Assembly: GCA_937907205.1 (NCBI GenBank)
Contig: CALESE010000036.1
Coordinates: 1-9,127 of the forward strand
Length of the DNA: 9,127 bases
From: an uncultured Romboutsia sp.
GTDB taxonomy: Bacteria; Bacillota; Clostridia; Peptostreptococcales; Peptostreptococcaceae
Direction: 5' to 3'
The notes beneath the pieces are model-generated. The model was not told the DNA's origin. It saw only the letters and a list, made by a program, of their open reading frames with translations, and did not search any database. This document shows, piece by piece, positions 1 through 6,386 of the stretch. The translations under genes and the position numbers were made by a program. Position 1 is the stretch's first letter, and every line of letters begins with the position of its first letter.

Positions 1-40
1 TATTTATCATTTGAGGAAAACTAAATGTTGTTTGATTCAT
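1..40 (-). CDS. Partial baseplate gene, N-terminus only (possibly gp25-like)
   Basis: An ATG at 38-40 opens a frame that runs off the left edge and begins MNQTTFSFPQMIN. A strong ribosome site (AGGAGGT, complement of 47-53) lies six bases upstream of it and overlaps the end of the preceding tail hydrolase gene. The start is therefore well supported although only 13 residues are visible. A short 'FSFPxM' opening directly after the hub and spike genes recalls small gp25/W-type baseplate wedge proteins of contractile phages, which often sit here. That identity rests on position and a few residues, so it is a guess. Confidence 0.6.
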   Translation of the reverse strand, partial: MNQTTFSFPQMIN

Positions 41-43
41 ATT

Positions 44-1549
44 TTAACCTCCTACTATAGTTCCTGTAATATTTTGAATTCCTAATAAAGGTGTAGGATC
101 TATAAAATCATAATATCCTCCTTTAGAATTTCTAATTTCAAAATGTAAGTGAGCTCCAAAGCAATTACCTGTTTGTCCACTATATGCTATAATTTCTCCT
201 TTATTTATTCTACCTGAACTTTTAACAACTCTATTACAATGAGCATATAAAATATAATTACCATCATCTGCTTTTATTTTAGGACAATAACCATATGCTT
301 TATTTGGGCTATTACTTTCCATTGTAACTATACCACTAGTACATGCTACTAAAGGTGTCCCTACAGGACAAGCGAAGTCTATACCTGTATGTTTTCCTGC
401 TTGCCATCTACCAGCTTTTCCGAAATGACAGGAAACTCTAAAGCTACCTTTAAATGGAATACCATATTGACCTGAACCAGTAGCTCCTAAATCAGTTATA
501 TTTGATGAATTAAATTTACCTTGTTTCTCTAATTCTAAAATATAGTAATAAGTGTTTTCACGTCTTGATTTATAAGTATCGTAATTTTTATAATTATTTT
601 TACAGAAATTAACTACTTCATCTAATTGTTCTATTATAGATTTATCATTTTTATCAACTTTTGATGCAAATTGTTTAGTCTCTATTATAGATGCTCCATA
701 TTGATTCATTATATCTGTTAAAAATATAATTATTGCAGGATTCTGTATATTATATGGAGCGTTCTGTAAATTACTAATATGTTGCTGTATATCACTAGAA
801 GCATATTGTTTCTGAGTTTCTTTTCCTTCATTTGATCCTAGCATATTTTGTATACTTTTATAAATATTAGATCCTGGTGTAGGGTGAAAATCAGTAGTAT
901 ACTTAACTCTTTCTTTGGCATCAGAACCTTTTCTAACACTTTCTTGAAGATCTTTAAATAATTGCAAGCTTTTATCTGTAAAGTTATTTTCCCAATTACC
1001 TTTTTTAGTTATCTCAAATAAGCAATCATAAGCTCTAGCATGATGCCATTGTATTAATCCAATAGACCATCCAGGTTTATCATATGGAGTTATTTTTGTA
1101 AAAGTATCTTGTGATATATTATCTGGCCAAGCATTAATTGGTAAAGATACTTCATTATTTAATATAATAGGCATTGTCATATCTAATAAGTTTTGACCAT
1201 TAGCTAAATATCCGTTTGATTCATTATTTTGATTTGCAGGATTGTAAGCATCAATCCCTAATATAATGTATTGATTTATATCATTATTAATAAAACTGCC
1301 ATATACAATATTTCCAGGTTTTAATTCTTTTACTAAACTAATTGCCCAAGGAAATTTAGCTCTATCAGGATTATTGAGTTTATTTCCACTTTCCATGTAG
1401 GATTTATAAATAGTTAAGTAATCAGGTTGTAATAAAGGAATAAATATTTGTATTCTGAATTTAGCTTCAGGATCTTGAGATGTTTCTGTATTTACAACAA
1501 TAGCTTTATATATACAGTTATAATAACTATCACTATTTAAAATATTCAT
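44..1549 (-). CDS. Baseplate spike-type tail hydrolase with OB-like, lysozyme-like and M23 peptidase domains
   Basis: This 501-residue protein probably sits at the tail tip and cuts peptidoglycan during DNA injection. Residues about 10-105 look like the OB-fold of gp5/spike proteins (YKAIVVNTE, then FPWAISLVKELKPGNIVYGSF). Residues about 115-345 resemble a phage tail lysozyme domain: GWSIGLIQWHHARA at 160-173, a PAIIIFLTDIMNQYG helix near 271-285, and a closing SRRENTYYYI. Its catalytic glutamate is uncertain; E133 is one candidate. Residues about 365-490 are an M23 (lysostaphin-type) peptidase with HTGID (H387, D391), YAH (H437) and HLHFE (H467, H469), so zinc ligands and catalytic histidine are intact. 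No signal peptide is seen, as expected for a virion enzyme. An AGAAAGGTAA ribosome site precedes the ATG. The M23 call is firm; the other two domains are inferred. Confidence 0.9.
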   Translation of the reverse strand: MNILNSDSYYNCIYKAIVVNTETSQDPEAKFRIQIFIPLLQPDYLTIYKSYMESGNKLNNPDRAKFPWAISLVKELKPGNIVYGSFINNDINQYIILGIDAYNPANQNNESNGYLANGQNLLDMTMPIILNNEVSLPINAWPDNISQDTFTKITPYDKPGWSIGLIQWHHARAYDCLFEITKKGNWENNFTDKSLQLFKDLQESVRKGSDAKERVKYTTDFHPTPGSNIYKSIQNMLGSNEGKETQKQYASSDIQQHISNLQNAPYNIQNPAIIIFLTDIMNQYGASIIETKQFASKVDKNDKSIIEQLDEVVNFCKNNYKNYDTYKSRRENTYYYILELEKQGKFNSSNITDLGATGSGQYGIPFKGSFRVSCHFGKAGRWQAGKHTGIDFACPVGTPLVACTSGIVTMESNSPNKAYGYCPKIKADDGNYILYAHCNRVVKSSGRINKGEIIAYSGQTGNCFGAHLHFEIRNSKGGYYDFIDPTPLLGIQNITGTIVGG

Positions 1550-1566
1550 TTACACATTTACCTTTC

Positions 1567-2730
1567 TTATAAACTTCTTACTCTAGTTAATTTCAATGAA
1601 GATGTAAATACTCCTTTAGTTGTAATATTATCTGTACAAGCATTAATCATATATACTCCTTGTGTTCTTGAAGTAGATTCCAGTATTCTAGGAATAACTT
1701 GTATCTCACAAGCTAATGGAGGATCACATGGAATACCTAAAATGGTTAAAGTAGCATTATACATTTCAAATGCTTGATCTGATAATTTACCCATTTTTTG
1801 TTCATGTTCAGCTATAATTTGTTGTTTATCTTCATCGTTAGATACAGTTTTTAAATCATTTTGAAATTTTCTATTTTCATAATCTATATCATATTGTTGT
1901 ACTAAATAAAAATATAAATCGGTTTCAGGATTCCATTCTACAACTATATTTTTTGATTGCATATTCCAACTAAATTTATAATCAATTTTTAGATTATTTT
2001 CATTGTCTTTTGGATTTATATAACCTATATGAATTGTTTTTTGGTTATCTACATCGGTGAAATATATAATATATCTAGGTTTTTCATTTGGTTTAATTTC
2101 TTTACCTGTATCTTCATATTCCTTTTGTATTTTTTCTTTATCTGATTTTGACATCTGGTCTTTCAATAAATTCTCACAATATTTAATTGGATTGATTTTA
2201 TTAACTGCATTATATGGAATTTCTGGAGCATTTTTTTCTAATTCTTCTGTTACATCAATTAAATATTTAGTATCAGATCCTATAGTTTGTCTTCCTTGTT
2301 CAATACCATATGGAGGATTATCAGGATCACCATAATAATAATATAGAGTATCTTTTACTAAAGATATTAAATTTCTATTTTCTACTGCAGGAAAACTAGC
2401 TTCTACATTACATCCAGGGGCTACTTCAGATACTCCTTCAAATGTATATACAGTCATACCTGATGACCATTGAACATTTGAAGATGCTTTAGTCATGATA
2501 AATTGATATTTTGGTGAAATTAAATTATCATCTTCTGTATAATTATAACCATATTGTATAAACCCTCTTAATTCTTTTTTAGGATCCTCAAAATCAAATG
2601 ATAAAGTTTGTGCTATTAAGGAATCTAAAGCTTCTATCTTATCTGAAGGATTTTGTCCATGATTAAAGGGATCATAGTTGACTTTTAAAACAAAACTATT
2701 AGCTACACCTGCTCCGTGTTTTATCAACAC
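1567..2730 (-). CDS. Baseplate hub protein (gp27/XkdQ-like), main part, downstream frame
   Basis: This frame carries most of a tail hub protein, the platform that carries the spike. Early residues (VANSFVLKVNYDPF, then a long polar stretch and IQYGYNY) match the pattern of the first hub domain. The end has the typical hub finish: a coiled-coil-like linker near 290-325, then ATLTILGIPCDPPLA, IQVIPRI, QGVYMINACTDNI and a beta-rich tail. The only start available as a separate gene is GTG at 2728-2730. An in-frame TAA lies directly before it and only weak purines (GCAGAG) upstream, unlike the strong ribosome sites of its neighbours. The upstream frame at 2699-2950 supplies what looks like the missing N-terminus, so I read the two as one protein of about 460 residues joined by a +1 shift near 2716. 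The spike hydrolase gene follows after 17 bases. Confidence 0.85.
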   Translation of the reverse strand: MLIKHGAGVANSFVLKVNYDPFNHGQNPSDKIEALDSLIAQTLSFDFEDPKKELRGFIQYGYNYTEDDNLISPKYQFIMTKASSNVQWSSGMTVYTFEGVSEVAPGCNVEASFPAVENRNLISLVKDTLYYYYGDPDNPPYGIEQGRQTIGSDTKYLIDVTEELEKNAPEIPYNAVNKINPIKYCENLLKDQMSKSDKEKIQKEYEDTGKEIKPNEKPRYIIYFTDVDNQKTIHIGYINPKDNENNLKIDYKFSWNMQSKNIVVEWNPETDLYFYLVQQYDIDYENRKFQNDLKTVSNDEDKQQIIAEHEQKMGKLSDQAFEMYNATLTILGIPCDPPLACEIQVIPRILESTSRTQGVYMINACTDNITTKGVFTSSLKLTRVRSL

Positions 2731-2950
2731 TTAACTCTGCGATTAAATTTTCTTTTATATCGTTAGATGCTGTATTAAATATAATAGGCTTATTCATACC
2801 TAATTGAAATGATATCCAAACACTATAAATAGGGCCTTGCTTTTCAATCATATTGGTTACTTTATTTAACATATTATTATATTGAGTCACCATATCTTCT
2901 TGTGTCTTTATTGCTTGTATATTTTTAAAATTACGGGTTATATTAGCCAT
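2699..2950 (-). CDS. Baseplate hub protein, N-terminal part, upstream frame (83 residues before the stop)
   Basis: This frame starts at ATG 2948-2950 behind the strong site AAGGAGGTG (2960-2968) and overlaps the end of the LysM-like gene by eight bases, so its initiation is secure. It begins with a helical region (residues 1-38) and then beta-like text (YSVWISFQLG, PIIFNTA, ENLIAELSVDKT) expected at the start of a gp27-like hub domain. Residue 79 is a CGG codon, followed by SRCS and TAA. Residues after T78 do not continue the fold. Jumping one base forward there gives DKT-GAGVANSFVLKV, which reads as an unbroken hub N-terminus. A free 83-residue protein is possible but less likely. Alternatives are a real inactivating mutation or a sequence error. 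Confidence 0.75.
   Translation of the reverse strand: MANITRNFKNIQAIKTQEDMVTQYNNMLNKVTNMIEKQGPIYSVWISFQLGMNKPIIFNTASNDIKENLIAELSVDKTRSRCS
2703..2716 (-). promoter_or_regulatory. Putative +1 frameshift site 1 (hub gene)
   Basis: Read on the minus strand this is CGGAGCAGGTGTAG. In the upstream hub frame it reads CGG AGC AGG TGT AGC and then TAA (2699-2701). The +1 frame reads GGA GCA GGT GTA GCT AAT and continues through the hub. The two frames overlap only across 2699-2730, so any shift must occur there. CGG at 2714-2716 is the simplest trigger, because CGG is otherwise absent from coding frames in the window. A prfB-like alternative is a slip at AGC-TAA with AGGTG acting as an internal Shine-Dalgarno element. 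Confidence 0.55.
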
Positions 2951-3356
2951 CGCTCAATACACCTCCTTGATTATATAAAGAAATGATAGCAGGAATTCGC
3001 AAAACAGTATTTTGAGGTATATCAAAAGGATCTATGATATTATTAGCTAAAGCTATAACCCACCAAAATCTTGGAGTATTATAATATTTATTTGAAATTA
3101 TATCTAATCTATCTTGTTCAGCAATACTTACTGTTATATATTGATCTTCATTTGATTTATCTATTATTTTTTGAAAGACTGTCTCATGATATATATTTCC
3201 TGTATTTGAGTCTTGTATTCTTCTTAAATTTTTATATCTACAAGCATTTGTATATTGTTTAGGTTTTAAAAATTCAATAGGTATAAATTTCTCTCTTGTT
3301 TCTGCTAAATATGTAGGAGAAACATTATATCGTCTAATTAATTCTACTTGATTCAT
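2943..3356 (-). CDS. LysM/gp53-like baseplate protein
   Basis: This is a 137-residue protein. Residues about 72-125 (ITVSIAEQDRLDIISNKYY, FWWVIALANNI, then NTVLRIPAI) fit a LysM-like fold: a strand, a 'DRLDIIS..YY' helix, a 'WWVIALAN' helix, and a final strand ending in IP. The same layout is found in T4 gp53-type wedge proteins and in the C-terminal LysM of XkdP-type tail proteins. The N-terminal 70 residues are basic and not recognised. ATG 3354-3356 follows AAAGGAGGA (3364-3372) by seven bases, and that site overlaps the stop of the preceding tube-initiator gene. The 3' end overlaps the next start by eight bases, suggesting translational coupling. It probably acts in baseplate assembly, linking tube or hub to wedge. 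The fold is inferred from pattern only. Confidence 0.8.
   Translation of the reverse strand: MNQVELIRRYNVSPTYLAETREKFIPIEFLKPKQYTNACRYKNLRRIQDSNTGNIYHETVFQKIIDKSNEDQYITVSIAEQDRLDIISNKYYNTPRFWWVIALANNIIDPFDIPQNTVLRIPAIISLYNQGGVLSDG
2960..2968 (-). promoter_or_regulatory. Ribosome binding site deciding the start of the hub gene
   Basis: AAGGAGGTG lies nine bases before ATG 2948-2950, inside the end of the LysM-like gene. It is among the strongest sites in the window. By contrast, the GTG at 2728-2730 that would start the main hub frame alone has only weak upstream purines. Confidence 0.75.
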
Positions 3357-3371
3357 TTATTTATCCTCCTT

Positions 3372-4094
3372 TTAAACATCTGTAACTTGACCTCCTAAAG
3401 TACCTCCACTAAAAGCTGCATTTGTTCTAGCATTAGATCTTTCTCTTGTTTCATATCTACCCATTACATTACTATTTTCTGATTTACCTGGATATAATGT
3501 ATTATATGTATTTTGAGTACTAGAAGCACCTGCTCCAGTAATTATATCGTTAGCTGATATAATACTATCTGGATAACAATCCATTTGAATAGTAACACTA
3601 TTCCAACCATAAAAAGTATTTAATATAGGTTTTTTCCAAGTAGTGCTATATGATGTAACATATCCTTTTAATATCATTTGTCCAAATATAAAATATGTAG
3701 TTGGTGGAATTAATCCTTGAGAAGTATATTGAGGATAACAAGCAATTTGTAGCATTTTATTTGCATTCGTATACCATGTTCTAGTATCGAAAGGTCCTTT
3801 TTGAGATTGTTTTTGCAATCCAGCAGATTGTCTTTCTTTAGAACCTCCACTTGATTCTAAAGTCTGCATAGTGTGAGAAAAACTTCCTGTAATTAAATCT
3901 CTATGTAAATCTAAACTAAAACTTACTCCTTTTAAATCTGTTTGAGCATAAGCAGATAAAGGAGAAGATCTTCCTAATACTGTTTGAGTAGCCCATTGAG
4001 CACTTATACTTTCTGTTACTTCATCAGGATATAAAGGAAGTTCTATTAAATATTCATATTCTCCACCTACTCCGCCATTGATTAGGTTTTCCAT
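3372..4094 (-). CDS. Tube-initiator / XkdP-like tail protein (CIS tube family type), main part, downstream frame
   Basis: The frame encodes 240 residues if started at ATG 4092-4094. Its core (YLIELPLYPDEVTESISAQW, VLGRSSPLSAY, VSFSLDLHRDL, then NSVTIQMDCYPDSII) follows the pattern of XkdP and contractile-injection-system tube-cap proteins: a hydrophobic strand, 'P.P.E.....SA.W', 'GR..P...Y', and 'SF.L.LHR'. In such systems this protein sits between the tail tube and the hub and is often fused to LysM; here the LysM-like part is the next gene. No ribosome site precedes the ATG (GATTGTAAAAT), and TAA lies two codons upstream in frame. The well-initiated frame at 4054-4212 enters this region one base out of phase, so the real protein is probably about 279 residues, joined by a +1 shift near 4074. 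The family call is by pattern. Confidence 0.8.
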   Translation of the reverse strand: MENLINGGVGGEYEYLIELPLYPDEVTESISAQWATQTVLGRSSPLSAYAQTDLKGVSFSLDLHRDLITGSFSHTMQTLESSGGSKERQSAGLQKQSQKGPFDTRTWYTNANKMLQIACYPQYTSQGLIPPTTYFIFGQMILKGYVTSYSTTWKKPILNTFYGWNSVTIQMDCYPDSIISANDIITGAGASSTQNTYNTLYPGKSENSNVMGRYETRERSNARTNAAFSGGTLGGQVTDV

Positions 4095-4212
4095 ATTTTA
4101 CAATCATATAACATTCCCATGTTTTAAATCCAGATAATCCATTTGTAGAAGTTGAATTAGCTTGATCGATATTTGTCATAAAGGGTATATGATAATCTTT
4201 AATATATGCCAT
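4054..4212 (-). CDS. Small upstream frame, probable true N-terminus of the tube-initiator protein
   Basis: A 52-codon frame starts at ATG 4210-4212 and reads MAYIKDYHIPFM, later TWECYMIVKYGKPNQW, then CGG (4072-4074), five more codons (SRWRI) and TGA. It has a good ribosome site, AGAGGTG at 4221-4227 with eight-base spacing, and its start overlaps the stop of the dockerin gene as TAATG, a classic coupled junction. It fills what would otherwise be a 117-base gap in a tightly packed operon. Its last codons overlap the start of the 240-residue frame out of phase. A one-base forward shift at CGG gives NQW-GVGGEYEYLIEL, running straight into the main part of the tube-initiator protein. It could instead be a free small peptide that couples translation. 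Confidence 0.65.
   Translation of the reverse strand: MAYIKDYHIPFMTNIDQANSTSTNGLSGFKTWECYMIVKYGKPNQWRSRWRI
4061..4074 (-). promoter_or_regulatory. Putative +1 frameshift site 2 (tube-initiator gene)
   Basis: Read on the minus strand this is CGGAGTAGGTGGAG, identical to the hub site at 12 of 14 positions. In the upstream frame it reads CGG AGT AGG TGG AGA ATA and then TGA (4054-4056). The +1 frame reads GGA GTA GGT GGA GAA TAT and runs on for over 230 codons. The phase of the shift (+1) and the in-frame position of CGG are the same as in the hub gene, although the two proteins are unrelated here. Confidence 0.5.
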
Positions 4213-6206
4213 TATTTATTCACCTCTGAAATATTTTCATTATAATTATAATCACTTTCAAATAATGCTTCAGTTTGCACATCATACCAACCTAACATAA
4301 ATGGAATTTGAAATTGACGTAATTTTGTTGATTCACCTTTTACTTCTTTTTCTAATAATTTATAATCTTCTTCATTAATATATCCATCTTGATTTACATC
4401 AGCTCTAACTCTAAATGTTGGAGAATATTTATCATCTAATGCTTCTTTGAGTATTTTCTCATCTGCTTTATTTATTTTTCCATCTTGATTTTTATCTAAT
4501 TGTTTTATTTGAGCTGGAGTCAATTCTATTTTTCCTGCTAAATAATCTAATACTAAATTATAATCTGTAGCATCATCTAAATATTCTCTTAATAATTGTA
4601 AATCTATATTATCTAATTTATTATCTCTATTTAAGTCACCTAAAGTATAATAAGCTTTACTTAATTGATAATCTTTCATAATATTTCTCATATTATTGCT
4701 ATATACTCCAGGATAGAAAAAGTCCTCATCATACATATGCTCTGGATAATATTCTTTCATTAATTTCTGTAGATAAGATATATCCTGAGAAAAGGAATAT
4801 TTATGAATAGCCATATTTAGTAAATAATTAAAAAATTTATCATGAACTATCCAATCATCTTTTACAAAATCACTAAAAGGAATATTAACATTTTGATCAT
4901 AATGTCCTTGTATTATTAATAAATTACTAACATTTGCAATAACATCAGCATTTCCTGGTTTATCATAAGTAAATACAGTTGTACCTAAACTAGGGTAAGT
5001 AGGATCTCCTTCAATAAATTTATATAAAATCTGAGCATCTTCTATATTTACATTACCATCTTTATTTATATCCATAACAGCTAATTGTTTAGGAGTAGCT
5101 TTCCAATGTAATTCTTCAGAACCAGGACCTTCAGCTGTATATCTTGCTAATAATGTATAATCTTGCATATCTATTCTACCATCAAAATTAATATCTCCTA
5201 CTTCTAATACTAAAGATTCTTTTTGAGCAGTAAAAACATCATCATAATTAGAAGGACATTGTATACATAACCAAGTAGCATCATATCCATTACCTAATTC
5301 AGAACTTGAACATGTATATTCAAATCCTTCTCCTGATTTTAAATCTACTTCTACAACATTTTGTAATACTGATTTAGCTCCTACAATATCTTGTTTTAAT
5401 TTAACATAAGTGCAACCTATAGCTAAGTGTACTGATTGTGTATTATTATGAGCAATAGTAACTTTTTGTCCAGGAGTGCATTTATATAAAGCTATTTTAT
5501 GTAATCCTGTATTATCATATTCAATAACATCTTGCAATGTTGTTGGACCTCTAAACACATAATTATAAATAAATGTTCCATCAAATTGATTAACAAAAAC
5601 CAACATATCTTCATTAGGAAAATAATTTTTTCTATTTCCTTTTTTAATATCTAATTTTAATTTACCTTCATTTAAATAATTATCCATGATAGTTAAATCT
5701 CTAATATCTACAACCCCATCCAAATTTAAATCTGCTTTTTCCATTATAGAAGCAGGATAATCAGCATTACTATAAATTATATTATGTAATATAGTTCTAT
5801 CAGTATTATCAACTTTACCATCATTGTTTATATCTTTAGTTAAATCTACCCATTCTGATATATTAGCAATTTCCCAGCCAACAGATTCACAATAGGCTTT
5901 AATAGCATTTAAATTATCAATTATAAAGTTAGATTCAACATTGGATATATTTTTTGAAGTCCATTGAATTAAATCATCTTTTAATCTCATATTAAATAAT
6001 TTATTTAAATCTGGAAATTTTTCAATAATTTCTTTTTGAACAACAAACATATCTTTAACATTTGGTAAATTTAAATAATGAATTAAAGCTTGTTGATCTA
6101 TTTTATCAAATTTACCTAATATAGCTCCTGTTTGTGATAATTCATGATTTAAAAATCTCTTTAAATATTTAACATAAAAATTATCCATTCCAAATTTTAT
6201 ATTCAT
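4212..6206 (-). CDS. Phage tail-region protein with seven dockerin-type calcium-binding loops
   Basis: This is a 664-residue protein between the tape measure and baseplate genes. Seven EF-hand-like dockerin loops with the DxNxDGxxxxxD pattern are visible at about residues 125-136, 159-170, 338-349, 379-390, 524-535, 571-582 and 603-614. Each is followed by a helix, as in type I dockerin. Loop 5 has N for G (DLNRDNKLDNID), and loops 4, 6 and 7 have N in place of a mid-loop D. They fall into two pairs and a triplet, separated by unrecognised stretches: a beta-rich region at about 195-335 and a helical region at about 410-520. The first 50 residues weakly resemble a PG_binding_1 helical domain. 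Dockerins bind cohesins; here the loops may stabilise a virion part with calcium or bind a host surface cohesin. The start follows AAGGAG (6214-6219) by seven bases. No signal peptide. The specific role is unknown. Confidence 0.85.
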   Translation of the reverse strand: MNIKFGMDNFYVKYLKRFLNHELSQTGAILGKFDKIDQQALIHYLNLPNVKDMFVVQKEIIEKFPDLNKLFNMRLKDDLIQWTSKNISNVESNFIIDNLNAIKAYCESVGWEIANISEWVDLTKDINNDGKVDNTDRTILHNIIYSNADYPASIMEKADLNLDGVVDIRDLTIMDNYLNEGKLKLDIKKGNRKNYFPNEDMLVFVNQFDGTFIYNYVFRGPTTLQDVIEYDNTGLHKIALYKCTPGQKVTIAHNNTQSVHLAIGCTYVKLKQDIVGAKSVLQNVVEVDLKSGEGFEYTCSSSELGNGYDATWLCIQCPSNYDDVFTAQKESLVLEVGDINFDGRIDMQDYTLLARYTAEGPGSEELHWKATPKQLAVMDINKDGNVNIEDAQILYKFIEGDPTYPSLGTTVFTYDKPGNADVIANVSNLLIIQGHYDQNVNIPFSDFVKDDWIVHDKFFNYLLNMAIHKYSFSQDISYLQKLMKEYYPEHMYDEDFFYPGVYSNNMRNIMKDYQLSKAYYTLGDLNRDNKLDNIDLQLLREYLDDATDYNLVLDYLAGKIELTPAQIKQLDKNQDGKINKADEKILKEALDDKYSPTFRVRADVNQDGYINEEDYKLLEKEVKGESTKLRQFQIPFMLGWYDVQTEALFESDYNYNENISEVNK
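4221..4227 (-). promoter_or_regulatory. Ribosome binding site deciding the start of the tube-initiator gene
   Basis: AGAGGTG lies eight bases before ATG 4210-4212. It places initiation in the small upstream frame rather than at ATG 4092-4094, which has no Shine-Dalgarno match. It sits within the last codons of the dockerin gene, so the two genes are probably translationally coupled. Confidence 0.65.
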
Positions 6207-6280
6207 TTATTATCTCCTTAATAATATTGTTATTTCTTATATAAATCAATTTTAAATAAGTTTTATAATAATTTAATATA

Positions 6281-6286
6281 ATTATA
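6281..6286 (-). promoter_or_regulatory. Possible -10 box for the dockerin-to-baseplate operon
   Basis: TATAAT (within TATATAAT) lies on the minus strand between the tape measure terminator and the dockerin gene, about 75 bases before its ATG. The -35 region at 17-base spacing (TTTAAA) is poor, and the whole spacer is AT-rich enough for chance matches. A terminator directly upstream makes some promoter here plausible. Confidence 0.25.
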
Positions 6287-6345
6287 TACCTTAGATAAAA
6301 TCTTTTAAATAATTCTAATAATATTTTACATAAATTTTTATAGGT

Positions 6346-6378
6346 CAAAAATAGAGAAGAAATTATATCTTCTCTATT
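6346..6378 (-). terminator. Rho-independent terminator after the tape measure gene
   Basis: On the minus strand a perfect 11-base-pair stem (AATAGAGAAGA with TCTTCTCTATT, arms 6368-6378 and 6350-6360) encloses a 7-base loop and is followed by a short T run ending TTTTTG. It begins 8 bases after the tape measure TAA. The stem is AT-rich and the T tract short, so termination may be partial. The remaining spacer to 6207 holds no gene that I can see. Confidence 0.75.
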
Positions 6379-6386
6379 AAATATTA

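Noticed and set aside
2057..2335. Plus-strand open frame of 92 codons
   Set aside because: It lies wholly inside the hub gene on the other strand, has no ribosome site, and gives a low-complexity translation; it is an antisense shadow.
2699..2730. Intron or translational bypass instead of a one-base shift
   Set aside because: The frames overlap with no non-coding insert, and no intron-like structure is visible; a single-base shift is enough.
3071..3262. Plus-strand open frame of 63 codons
   Set aside because: It is antisense to the LysM-like gene, and its Leu/Tyr-rich translation reflects AT-rich complementary codons.
4054..4056. Reading TGA as tryptophan (Mycoplasma-type code) to extend the small upstream frame
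   Set aside because: Tryptophans I checked use TGG, and continuing past this TGA gives sequence out of phase with the clearly coding frame. The other main stops are TAA, so the window does not test TGA use, but recoding it would not rejoin the gene.
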